DNA of 64,000 bases, from the NCBI GenBank assembly GCA_013178005.1, contig JABLXL010000006.1, forward strand, positions 1 through 64,000. The letters are read 5' to 3'. Shown in pieces: positions 31,601 through 42,157 of the stretch (its first letter is position 1; every line of letters begins with the position of its first letter). The notes below the pieces were generated by a model that saw only the letters and a list, made by a program, of their open reading frames with translations, was not told where the DNA came from and ran no database searches. This DNA is from Actinomycetota bacterium. Its GTDB lineage: Bacteria > Actinomycetota > Geothermincolia > Geothermincolales > RBG-13-55-18. The translations under genes and the position numbers were made by a program.

Positions 31601-31660
31601 GCGGAGTTCTTCCTCGACTGGCTTTTCGAACGTTTTCGGAAATCGCTGGAAGGTTCATAA
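28640..31660 (+). CDS. hsdR: Type I restriction endonuclease subunit R
   Basis: NPLTGQNVENAVRQYRHDRDP, LIQHSAGSGKSNTIAWLAHRL (Walker A), AVIVDEAHSSQ, SFFAFTATPKSKTLELFG. Confidence 0.95.
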   Translation: MAPDISERSFEETIEKVLTSDPEAFSNTAPGEVTSREPYGDWLPGGYLKRKPGDYDRSLCLIPGDVIAFIYATQPKEWAKLEQHHGTEVREKFLGRLSREIERRGALDVLRNGVKDSGCKFKLAFFHPASGLNEELQRLYEANIFSVVRQLQYSDKSAKSIDLALFLNGIPIFTAELKNPLTGQNVENAVRQYRHDRDPREPLFSFRRCLAHFAVDPDLVYVTTRLAGLLTSFIPFNQGKYGGAGNPPVPPTQSGYATSYLWERIWARDSVLELIQHFIQEVEVEDEDGRRTGERVLIFPRYHQLDAVRRLVRDAREKGPGQHYLIQHSAGSGKSNTIAWLAHRLSILHDSEDRRVFDSIVVITDRRVIDRQLQSVVKQFEQTLGIVENIDRTSRQLKEALEGGKTIIVSTLQKYPVIAGNMQEMPGKRFAVIVDEAHSSQTGESVKGLKSVLAVDNLEEAEAEDSVEPEDFQDVVAEQARKRGRLPNVSFFAFTATPKSKTLELFGTRRPDGKFEAFSLYSMRQAIEEGFILDVLENYTTYKTYWKLLKTIEEDPAYDRGKATYILRSFVDLHEHSIRKKVEIMVEHFHDRVAHRIDGQAKAMVVTRSRLHAVRFKLAMDAYLRERGYPYRTLVAFSGTVKDGGMDYTEAGMNGIPEAQTAKAFKRPEYRFLIVAEKFQTGYDMPLLHTMYVDRKLSGVHAVQTLSRLNRIYPPAKTETMVLDFVNEAEDIREAFQEYYEKTILSEETDPNLLYDLERRLAEFGVFNGGDVEAFAGLYFRNAGQDQLYAALAPSAERFAELTKEEKADFRGVLDDYVRLYAFLSQVVTFVDPDLEKLYVFARLLRRYLPYERERLPLEIQQDIDMESYRITRRFEGPIVLERGQVEIPPIGAGASRGIAPEDIEPLSEIIRELNERFGTDFSDEDKVFISQLEERLAGDPSLRASVRANTPENARLTFDYVVTDRLQEMVDTNFEFYKRVTDDRAFAEFFLDWLFERFRKSLEGS

Positions 31661-32025
31661 GGCGTTGATTGCTTACAAGTAATGACAAGAGGTTAAGAGA
31701 TCGATGTCGTGCAACTTACATTCGATGGAAATGAAGAGCGAACTGCACCCTGATGGTAGCATGGAGTCCCATTGAAGAACTTCGCTGTTCGATTTTCGGA
31801 TAAGGATGAGTCGGATAGTTAGAATGGTTTCATACCAGCAGCCCATCTTCTTTGACTGGCCCCTTAAGCTGGCCTATAATAGCAACTTGTGACTCCGGGT
31901 TCGAGCGTCATGCCCCGCCAAGCGACGATCCCGGGTTTCGTGTTAGTTGGGAGAAAGAAGGCGGGCCGACCGTTATCGAGCCGTGGCGGCCGGGCGGCGT
32001 GGCCCTGGAGGACGAGGACGGAAAG

Positions 32026-32547
32026 ATGGAGGATAACCAATACGAACCCACCCTGGGAGAGTACCGCGAGGAGAAGGCCGACGACGTGGTGCTGACCCAA
32101 CAAGGATACCTCAAGCTCCAGGAGGAGCTGGATTACCTGAAGAACGTCAAGCGCTGGGAGGTGGCCAAGCGCATCGAGCAGGCAAGGGCGTTCGGCGACA
32201 TCATGGAGAACTCCGAGTACGACGACGCCAAGCACGAACAGGCTTTCGTGCACGGCCGCATCATGGAGATCGAGAACATCCTCGACAACGCCAGGGTCAT
32301 AAAAGACGACGAGATAGACCTCAACGTAGTGACCATAGGCTCGTCGGTGGTGCTCGAGGACATGGAGCGAAAAGAGGAGATGCGCCTGCGCCTGGTGAGC
32401 GCGGCGGAAGCGCGGGGCGACCGGGATTGCATCTCCGACCAGTCCCCGGTCGGCAAGGCCATCCTGGGGCGCAAGGCGGGCGAGGTCGTGGACGTGCAGG
32501 TCCCCTCGGGAGTGCTCAAGTACCGTATCCTTCAGATCGAACGCTAG
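32026..32547 (+). CDS. greA: Transcription elongation factor GreA
   Basis: VVLTQQGYLKLQEELDYLKNVKRWEVAKRIEQARAFGDIMENSEYDDAKHEQAF; ISDQSPVGKAILGRKAGEVVDVQVPSG. Confidence 0.95.
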   Translation: MEDNQYEPTLGEYREEKADDVVLTQQGYLKLQEELDYLKNVKRWEVAKRIEQARAFGDIMENSEYDDAKHEQAFVHGRIMEIENILDNARVIKDDEIDLNVVTIGSSVVLEDMERKEEMRLRLVSAAEARGDRDCISDQSPVGKAILGRKAGEVVDVQVPSGVLKYRILQIER

Positions 32548-32583
32548 GCCGCGGAAGGGCTTGCGCCGCGAGCGGCCTTTCCC
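32546..32583 (+). terminator. Possible terminator after greA
   Basis: AGGCCGC (32546-32552) / GCGGCCT (32572-32578) followed by TTCCCCTT. Confidence 0.4.
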
Positions 32584-32803
32584 CTTAGGGGTTGGTTGGG
32601 TTCTGGCTCCGAGCCCAGGCGAGGACGAGGGACGGCGGCTGCGGGCAAGGGCAGCGGTTTGCCGACCGGTCCTCTATCCGGCACGGAGTCGCATGTGTCG
32701 CGAAGGGCGAGAACTCGAGCCCCTTAGTTAACGGCAAACGACGTTTATCGGTGCGTTTGGGGCCAACGATCGCGCCGTGTTCGACCGCAAAGGAAATGAG
32801 CCC

Positions 32804-34306
32804 ATGGGAGACGAGGACATCCCCCCCGCTTTCGTGGGGGAGAGCGACCTGGTGAGGGGACGCCTGGAGAAGCTGCGCCTATGGAGAGAGCGCGGCGTGG
32901 AGCCCTACGGCCTGGGTTTTTCGCGCGGCGACAATACCGCGGAGATAAAAGAGCGGTTTGCTTCCCTCGCCGACGGGGAGGAGAGCGGATACAGGGCTTC
33001 CCTGGCGGGAAGGCTTATGGCCTTGCGGAGGCACGGGAAAGCGTGCTTCGCCGACCTGGAGGACCGGGAAGGGAAACTCCAGCTCATGGCCTCCCTCGAC
33101 TCGCTGGGAGAGGAGGGCTACACGCTTTTTCAGGATCTGGATATCGGCGACATAGTGGGGGTGGAGGGAGAGGTGTTCCGCTCCCGGCGCGGGGAACTCA
33201 CCCTGCGGGTTTTCTCCTTCACCCTCCTCTCCAAAAGCCTCAGGCCTCTGCCCGAGAAGTGGCACGGCCTGAAGGACGTGGAGCTTCGCTACCGCCAGCG
33301 CTACCTGGACATGATCGTCAACCCCCAGGTGAGGGAGAACCTGCTGGTGAGGGTAAAGACCATCCAGGCCCTGCGCCGATTCCTGGACGGGCATGGCTTC
33401 ATCGAGGTGGAGACCCCCATGTTGCAGCCCATCCCGGGTGGCGCCACGGCGCGACCCTTCGTGACCTATCACCAGGCCCTGGGACAGAACCTCTATCTCC
33501 GCATCGCGCCGGAGCTTTACCTGAAGCGCTGCATCGTGGGGGGACTGGAGAAGGTCTACGAGATAAACCGCAACTTCCGCAACGAGGGCATCTCCTACAA
33601 GCACAATCCCGAGTTCACCATGCTCGAGTTCTACTGGGCCTACGTGGATTACCTGGCGCTGATGGATTTCCTGGAGGAGATGGTGTCGGCGGTGGTGGGC
33701 GAGGTCAAGGGCGCCCTCTCCTTCCCCTACCAGGGCAGGGACCTCGATCTGACCCCGCCCTGGCGCAGGGTGACCATGTCGCGGCTGGTAAGCGAGGCGG
33801 TGGGGTGCGAGATATCCTCCGGCACGCCGGAGAGGGAGCTGCGGGCCATCGCCGCCGAGCGCGAGGTGCCCCTGGAGGAGGGATGGGGTCCGGGCAAGAT
33901 CGCCACCGAGCTCTTCGAGAAGCTGGTGGAGCCCAATCTCTGGGAGCCCACCCTGGTCATGGATTACCCGCGCGAGGTATCGCCCCTGGCGCGCGCCCAT
34001 CGCAACGATCCTTTCCTCACCGAAAGGTTCGAGCTCATCGTCGCCGGACGGGAGATCGCCAACGCCTTCTCCGAGCTCATCGACCCCCTTGATCAGCGCG
34101 AACGCTTCGAGGAGCAGGCGCGCCAGAGAGAGCGGGGGGACGAGGAAGCCCACGTTGTGGATTACGATTACCTGCGAGCCCTGGAATATGGCATGCCCCC
34201 CGCCGGAGGCCTCGGCCTGGGGATCGACCGCCTGGTGATGCTGCTGACCGACTCCCACTCCATCCGCGAGGTCATACTGTTTCCGCACCTGCGCCCCGAA
34301 TCCTGA
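32804..34306 (+). CDS. lysS: Lysyl-tRNA synthetase (class II)
   Basis: RYRQRYLDMIVNPQVREN, FIEVETPMLQPIPGGATARPF, NFRNEGISYKHNPEFTMLEFYWAY, GLGIDRLVMLLTDSHSIREVILFPHLRPE. Confidence 0.96.
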   Translation: MGDEDIPPAFVGESDLVRGRLEKLRLWRERGVEPYGLGFSRGDNTAEIKERFASLADGEESGYRASLAGRLMALRRHGKACFADLEDREGKLQLMASLDSLGEEGYTLFQDLDIGDIVGVEGEVFRSRRGELTLRVFSFTLLSKSLRPLPEKWHGLKDVELRYRQRYLDMIVNPQVRENLLVRVKTIQALRRFLDGHGFIEVETPMLQPIPGGATARPFVTYHQALGQNLYLRIAPELYLKRCIVGGLEKVYEINRNFRNEGISYKHNPEFTMLEFYWAYVDYLALMDFLEEMVSAVVGEVKGALSFPYQGRDLDLTPPWRRVTMSRLVSEAVGCEISSGTPERELRAIAAEREVPLEEGWGPGKIATELFEKLVEPNLWEPTLVMDYPREVSPLARAHRNDPFLTERFELIVAGREIANAFSELIDPLDQRERFEEQARQRERGDEEAHVVDYDYLRALEYGMPPAGGLGLGIDRLVMLLTDSHSIREVILFPHLRPES

Positions 34307-34450
34307 CCCCAGGCATGACACGGCCCGAAACCTGGCCCATTGGCCGGCAAGCGGTGTTTTCGGGTTTTCCTCGCAATATGTCAAGCCTGGTACCCCAGCC
34401 ATAACGATATCTTCGTAAAATTGCCGGCGATTTCCCCCGGGTTGGGTGGA

Positions 34451-34536
34451 GTCTTTCTGGGGGAGGGTGGTGCTGATGAACATAAGCGGTGCGAGCCGCC
34501 TGCGGCCGAAAAGCACCGTTCGAGGCCGGGAAAGAC
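34451..34536 (+). ncRNA. Candidate structured RNA element upstream of clpC
   Basis: Nested complementary segments GTCTTTC/GAAAGAC (34451-34457/34530-34536), GGTGCT/AGCACC (34469-34474/34512-34517), GCGG/CCGC (34486-34489/34496-34499). Confidence 0.35.
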
Positions 34537-34885
34537 CCCGCTTGGGGGGTTCGTCAAGACACCGATGGGTGATGACGACTTACATAGGGAAACGTTTACC
34601 ATTAAAAAGCGTATATGTCGATGGGGGCGCGAGAGTTATGCGAGGGGAATCTGCCGGGAAACCCGCCGGTACGAGACCCCCGCACAGGAGACCTGGAGGC
34701 CCCGCGCCGGCGACCTGGGGGGCGGCGGAGGAGATGACGGAACGCATGGCGAAGGTTCCCCCAAAGGCATATAAATAGGTATGATTGAGGCGTGATATTT
34801 CAGCGAAAAAGGTGTGATAATAAAAAGTGAAGAAGACTAAATCGCGCGATACAGGTGGCGCGAGACATATGCGGAGGTAGATATC

Positions 34886-37360
<2,475 letters not shown>

Positions 37361-37363
37361 AAT

Positions 37364-37462
37364 GGGGTCGTATCTTGAATTTTTCCTCGCTTTGCTTGTG
37401 GTTGCTTTTTTCTTTGGGGTCGTATCTTGAATTATTCCTCGCTTTGCTTGTGGTTGCTTCTT
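37364..37462. repeat. 52-bp tandem duplication
   Basis: GGGGTCGTATCTTGAATTNTTCCTCGCTTTGCTTGTGGTTGCTT at 37364 and 37416, immediately after the clpC stop. Confidence 0.93.
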
Positions 37463-37890
37463 CCGGCCCGGGCCGTCGGGTAGCGGTCTCGCTCGGCGCG
37501 CACGAGGCCGGCCAGGAGAAAAGAAACCCCATCCAGCGCGGCCTCCCTGCGACCGACCCGGTCGTTCCCGGGCTTGTAGCAGCACTTCCCTCCTTCATCC
37601 GGCCCGGGCCGTCGGGTAGCGGTCTCGCTCGGCGCGCACGAGGCCGGCCAGGAGAAAAGAAACCCCATCCAGCGCGGCCTCCCTGCGACCGACCCGGTCG
37701 TTCCCTGGCTTGTAGCAGCACTTCCCTCCTTCATCCGGCCCGGGCCGCCGGGTAGCGGTCTCGCTCGGCGCGTACGAGGCCGGCCAGGAGAAAAGAAACC
37801 TCATCCAGTGCGGCCTCCCTGCGACCGACCCGGTCGTTCCCGGGCTCGTGGCAGCGTCTCCCTCCCTCTTCCGGCCCGGGCCGCCGGGAA
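37463..37890. repeat. 136-bp tandem repeat array (3 full copies plus partial fourth)
   Basis: Copies begin CCGGCCCGGGCC at 37463, 37599, 37735 and 37871; copies 1 and 2 differ at about 1 base by eye. Confidence 0.95.
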
Positions 37891-38066
37891 AGCTGGCCGG
37901 CGTGAGATGGGAGGAAGGCTGGGGCAGGGTGCCAGCCTAACGATCTCTTTTCACCTGGAAAGCGCCTACCGAAACATCAGGACGTTCGCGCCCTTGACAC
38001 TGGGAGGGAATATAATCGGTCCGGGATCCAGGTCCGGGTCGGTGGTTGTGAGGCAAGGAGGCTGAT

Positions 38067-39431
38067 TTGAAGACGGAGCGATCCATGTACGTCTGCGGCG
38101 AGTGCGGAGGAGCCTCCCTGCAATGGCTGGGCAGATGCCCCGCCTGCGGCAGCTTCGGGACCATGCGCGAGGAGAGGGAAGAGCCCCCGCGGCGGGGGAC
38201 GAAGGCGCGCGAAAGCTCGCTTCTGCGCATGGAGACGGTGGAAGGGGAAAGCCCACGGTTACGCACGGGCATCGGCGAGCTTGACCGGGTGTTGGGCGGA
38301 GGGGCGGTGCCAGGGTCCTTGGTGCTCCTGGGGGGAGAGCCGGGGATAGGAAAGTCCACCCTGCTTCTTCAAGCCGCGTCATCCTTCGCTATGGGGGGCG
38401 CCAAGGTCCTGCTCGTTAGCGGTGAGGAATCGGCCGCCCAGATAGCCTCCCGCGCCAGGCGCACCTTCAGCCTCAACCCTGATCTGTATCTCGCGTGCGA
38501 GACGGATATGGAGTCGGTGGAAGGCGTGGCAAGAGAACTTTCCCCCCAGGTTATGGTGGTGGATTCCATCCAGACCATGCGCAGCCCGGAGCTCGAATCT
38601 TCCCCCGGAGGCGTGAACCAACTGCGAGAGTGCGTGGCTCGCATGCAGGCGCTGGCCAAGGAGACCGGAGCGGTGATCTTTCTGGTGGGTCACGTCACCA
38701 AGGAGGGGGTGCTGGCCGGCCCCAGGCTGGTGGAGCATATGGTGGACTGCGTCCTTTATTTCGAGGGAGAACGCTTCGACTCCCTGCGCGTCCTCCGTGC
38801 CGCCAAGAACCGTTTCGGTTCCGTGAGCGAGGTGGGTATTTTCGAGATGACCGACGCCGGGTTGCGGGAGGTGGAGGACCCCTCGCGACTCTTCCTTGAC
38901 GCGCGCGAGAAGCCGGTGCCAGGGACGGCGGTGACGGTGATAATGGAGGGCAAGCGCCCGCTGCTCGTGGAGGTGCAGGCCCTGGTGGCGCCCTCGAGAC
39001 TCCCCGCGCCCAAACGCGTATCCACCGGCATGGACGGCAGACGCCTGGCGATTAACGTGGCGGTGCTGGAGCGCAAGGCGAAGGTCGCGCTTTCGGAGCG
39101 CGATATCTACGTAGGAGTGTGTGGGGGCCTGCAGGTCTCCGAGCCGGCCCTGGACTTGGGGGTATGCATGGCTATAGCATCCTCGCGTTATGATCGGACC
39201 CTTCCCCCGCACGCGGTCTTCGTGGGCGAAGTGAGCCTCACGGGGGAGGTGCGCCCGGTTTCCCGTATCGGCGAGCGGGCCCGTGAGGCGTCGCGCCTGG
39301 GGTTCCTCTCCCTGGTCATTTCGGACAAGGCGCGCGCCCAAGGTTTGCCTCACGGCATCGAGGTGGTGGGGGTCCGGGATGTGGCTCACGCCCTGGCGGC
39401 ATTTGGGATATCCCGTGCGCGCGAGCATTAA
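38067..39431 (+). CDS. radA: DNA repair protein RadA
   Basis: YVCGECGGASLQWLGRCPACGSFGTM zinc finger, GGEPGIGKSTLLLQ, KNRFG motif (AKNRFGSVSEVGIF), Lon-like C-terminus. Confidence 0.97.
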   Translation: MKTERSMYVCGECGGASLQWLGRCPACGSFGTMREEREEPPRRGTKARESSLLRMETVEGESPRLRTGIGELDRVLGGGAVPGSLVLLGGEPGIGKSTLLLQAASSFAMGGAKVLLVSGEESAAQIASRARRTFSLNPDLYLACETDMESVEGVARELSPQVMVVDSIQTMRSPELESSPGGVNQLRECVARMQALAKETGAVIFLVGHVTKEGVLAGPRLVEHMVDCVLYFEGERFDSLRVLRAAKNRFGSVSEVGIFEMTDAGLREVEDPSRLFLDAREKPVPGTAVTVIMEGKRPLLVEVQALVAPSRLPAPKRVSTGMDGRRLAINVAVLERKAKVALSERDIYVGVCGGLQVSEPALDLGVCMAIASSRYDRTLPPHAVFVGEVSLTGEVRPVSRIGERAREASRLGFLSLVISDKARAQGLPHGIEVVGVRDVAHALAAFGISRAREH

Positions 39432-39673
39432 GTGAAGGCCCGCGGCCTGCGCTGCCTCGAATTACCCTTCCCTTACGCAAACCATGCGGCACGAATACAC
39501 TATTGCCGTGCATTGGTCAAGGCGGGTGCTCGCTGCCGGCGTTGACGCGAACCATTTTTTCAGCCTCCGCGCGCGACAAGGCACGGGTGCGCTTTTTTCG
39601 CGCATTGATTATGATATAGGCAGCTCGAGGCAAGTGCCGTCAGGCCCGTGGCACCACCGTTGACGGGAGGCCC

Positions 39674-40750
39674 ATGGAAGATTACCGCAAGGACCGGGAT
39701 TACCTTGAATACCTGCGCCTGGTCGCGCCGGGAACGGAGCTGCGCGAAGCGCTGGCCCGACTAATGTCCTCGCATCTGGGAGCTCTTATAGTGATGGGTG
39801 ACGGCGACGATGTCCTTGAGGTGGTGGACGGCGGGGTCGAGCTGAACTGGGAGTTTTCCGCCGCCAATCTCTTCCAGGTATCGAAGATGGACGGAGCAGT
39901 GGTGCTTGACGAGGGGCTCTCGAAAATTCGTTTCGCCAATGTCCACCTGGTGCCGGATCCATCCATACCCACCAAGGAGGGCGGGACGCGCCACCGCACG
40001 GCGGAAAGGGTCGCGAAACAGACGGGCAGGCTGGTCATCGCCGTCTCCGAACGCATGGAAAGAGTTACCATGTACAAGGACGACTGGAGCCACGTCATCC
40101 TCTCTGTGCGCGTGCTGATAAGCAAGGCGAACCAGGCGCTGCAGACGCTGGAGAAGTACAAAGCACGCCTCGACCACGTTTCCGCCACCCTGAGCGCGCT
40201 GGAGTTCGAGGACCTGGTAAGCCTCCAGGATGTGGCGAGCGTGCTGCAACGGGCGGAGATGATGGTCAGGTTGGCGGAGGAGATCAAGGTATACCTTGCG
40301 GAGTTGGGGGTGGAAGGCAGGTTGGTTGAGCTCCAGATGGAGGAGCTCATGTTCGGGGTAGAGAGGGAGAAGAGAAACGTCATCAGGGATTACCGCGTCG
40401 AGGAGCGGGGAAAAACGGTGGAGGCGGTGGAGAAAAGCCTCACCAACCTGACCGACGAGGAGCTGCTGCAGTTGACCAGCGTGGCACAAGCCCTTGGCTA
40501 TTCCGGCGCACACGATGAGATGGACCGGCCCCTTTCTCCCCGGGGATACCGCATGCTGGAGCGCATCCCCAGGCTGCCTTCATCGGTGGTGGAGAAGCTG
40601 GTCAAGAATTTCAAGACCATGCAGAACATCATGCAGGCCTCGGAGAAGATGCTCGACGAGGTGGAAGGGGTGGGCAAGGTACGCGCCCGCGCCATCAAGG
40701 AAGGGTTGCGCCGCATAGCCGAGTCGTCGCTGGTGGAGAGGTATATTTAA
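39674..40750 (+). CDS. disA: Diadenylate cyclase DisA
   Basis: DAC motifs MDGAVVLDE and GTRHRTAERVAKQTG; C-terminal helix-hairpin-helix LDEVEGVGKVRARAIKEGLRRI. Confidence 0.96.
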   Translation: MEDYRKDRDYLEYLRLVAPGTELREALARLMSSHLGALIVMGDGDDVLEVVDGGVELNWEFSAANLFQVSKMDGAVVLDEGLSKIRFANVHLVPDPSIPTKEGGTRHRTAERVAKQTGRLVIAVSERMERVTMYKDDWSHVILSVRVLISKANQALQTLEKYKARLDHVSATLSALEFEDLVSLQDVASVLQRAEMMVRLAEEIKVYLAELGVEGRLVELQMEELMFGVEREKRNVIRDYRVEERGKTVEAVEKSLTNLTDEELLQLTSVAQALGYSGAHDEMDRPLSPRGYRMLERIPRLPSSVVEKLVKNFKTMQNIMQASEKMLDEVEGVGKVRARAIKEGLRRIAESSLVERYI

Positions 40751-40842
40751 GAGGCCCGCGGTCCCGAGGTCACTAGAGGGCTCTGTGCCAGTCGCAAAGG
40801 CCTGCGGCATGGCGATGATACCGATGGCGTATGCCGCGGACC

Positions 40843-40862
40843 AATGGATAAACTTATCCATT
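40843..40862. repeat. Perfect 9-bp palindrome (AATGGATAA ac TTATCCATT) in disA-downstream intergenic region
   Basis: Direct reading; second inverted repeat GCGGCAT/ATGCCGC at 40804-40810/40831-40837. Confidence 0.85.
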
Positions 40863-40906
40863 ATATGGTACCTGCTTTACTGAACGGCGCTGTCGGTTTA
40901 GCGTGT

Positions 40907-40936
40907 TTGACACCCCCGAAAGACCGAACCTATAAT
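40907..40936 (+). promoter_or_regulatory. Consensus sigma70-type promoter
   Basis: TTGACA (40907-40912), 18-nt spacer, TATAAT (40931-40936), upstream of CDS 40954. Confidence 0.85.
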
Positions 40937-40953
40937 AAACTTAACCTGATGAT

Positions 40954-41361
40954 ATGGAGGAAATGATGCGCGAGGCGGATTGTGCGGAATTCCAGAAGAC
41001 CGTTTCGGAGCACCTGGTCCGCAACCGCAGTATCCTCGATGTCATGACCAAGCTCCAGGATGCCGCAACAAGGATCAACCGCGCTTTGGCGAAGACCGTC
41101 ACCAGCTGCGGTTGTTTAAGTATAGAGGCAAAAAAGCAGGAATTGCCCGAGGATGCTAGTTTTTCCCAGGTGGCCAATTACGTCAAGAGCCATATAGAGG
41201 GCAAGCTCTGCCCCAACTGCGCCGACGTCATCGAGATGGAGCTGGGCAACGCCATGTTCTATCTCGCGGCTACCTGTTGCCTGCTCGACCTGGATCTTAA
41301 AAGCGTGCTGGAGAGGGAAAACGACCGCATAAACACCCTGGGAGTGTACAGCCTCACCTAG
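40954..41361 (+). CDS. Small conserved Cys-containing protein (DUF1573-annotated type in clostridial homologues, uncertain)
   Basis: SCGCL and KLCPNCADVIEMELGN motifs; lies between disA and carD. Confidence 0.6.
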   Translation: MEEMMREADCAEFQKTVSEHLVRNRSILDVMTKLQDAATRINRALAKTVTSCGCLSIEAKKQELPEDASFSQVANYVKSHIEGKLCPNCADVIEMELGNAMFYLAATCCLLDLDLKSVLERENDRINTLGVYSLT

Positions 41362-41545
41362 CGGAGCGGTGACCCCGGTGCCAGGATACGGGCAGGAGCG
41401 TCCGCAGAGTACTTGAGTTTACAGCGAAGGATGGTTGTTGCCCGGATAGCCTGGACCGCGCTTTGACCACCCCGGTACTTGCGCAAGAACGGGATGCTTT
41501 TTCGCGCGGGAGGGAAACGCCGGGAAAGCCCAAGAGGCCTGAGAG

Positions 41546-42037
41546 GTGATGAGGATGTTTCATGTGGGCGATGTGGTAGTCTATCCTCACCATGGGGCGG
41601 GGGTCATCGAGGGCATTTCCGAGAAGGACGTGGAGGGGGAGAAAAAGAAGTATTTCGTCCTCAGGATGTGCCAGGGAAACCTAAAGGTGATGGTTCCCGC
41701 GGATAGCTCGCAGGAAGTGGGTCTGCGCAGCGTCATCGGCGAGGAAGAGGTCGAGAGGGTTTTCGACATCCTGGGCGAGAAACCGACCCCCATGCCAAGC
41801 AACTGGAACCACCGCTACAAGAAGAACCGGGAAAAGCTGCACAGCGGCGATATCTTCCAGGTGGCGGAGGTAGTGCGCAACCTCACCGTAAGGGACATGG
41901 AGAAGGGGCTTTCCAGTGGCGAGAAGCGCATGCTGGCCCACGCCCGCGAGATACTCGCGAGCGAGTTGGCTTTTGCCGTGAGGGTGGAAGCCGAGGAAGC
42001 CCTGCGCATGATCGAGGAGACGTTCTCCTCCTCCTGA
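41546..42037 (+). CDS. carD: CarD family transcriptional regulator
   Basis: MFHVGDVVVYPHHGAGVIEGISEKDVEGEKKKYFVL; WNHRYKKNREKLHSGDIFQVAEVVRNL. Confidence 0.93.
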   Translation: MMRMFHVGDVVVYPHHGAGVIEGISEKDVEGEKKKYFVLRMCQGNLKVMVPADSSQEVGLRSVIGEEEVERVFDILGEKPTPMPSNWNHRYKKNREKLHSGDIFQVAEVVRNLTVRDMEKGLSSGEKRMLAHAREILASELAFAVRVEAEEALRMIEETFSSS

Positions 42038-42157
42038 CCCGGCGTCTTGCGCTATAATCTATATGGACCCCCGGGTTCCATCATCTTTTTATCATCCGCT
42101 CGGGGGAATAACTGCGAAGGGAGGGTTGCGCCGCTGGTGCGGAAGCATGGTTAGTAC

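Noticed and set aside
32879-34516. 545-aa minus-strand ORF opposite lysS
   Set aside because: Shadow ORF; lysS motifs are complete on the plus strand.
34340-34774. 144-aa ORF between lysS and clpC (possible McsA/CtsR remnant)
   Set aside because: No recognisable zinc-finger, CtsR or kinase motif; composition looks non-coding.
37463-37890. CRISPR array
   Set aside because: Whole 136-bp units are repeated without short repeats separated by unique spacers; no cas genes in the window.
37994-38016. TTGACA ... TATAAT promoter before radA
   Set aside because: Both hexamers are present but the spacer is only 11 nt, too short for a standard sigma70 promoter.
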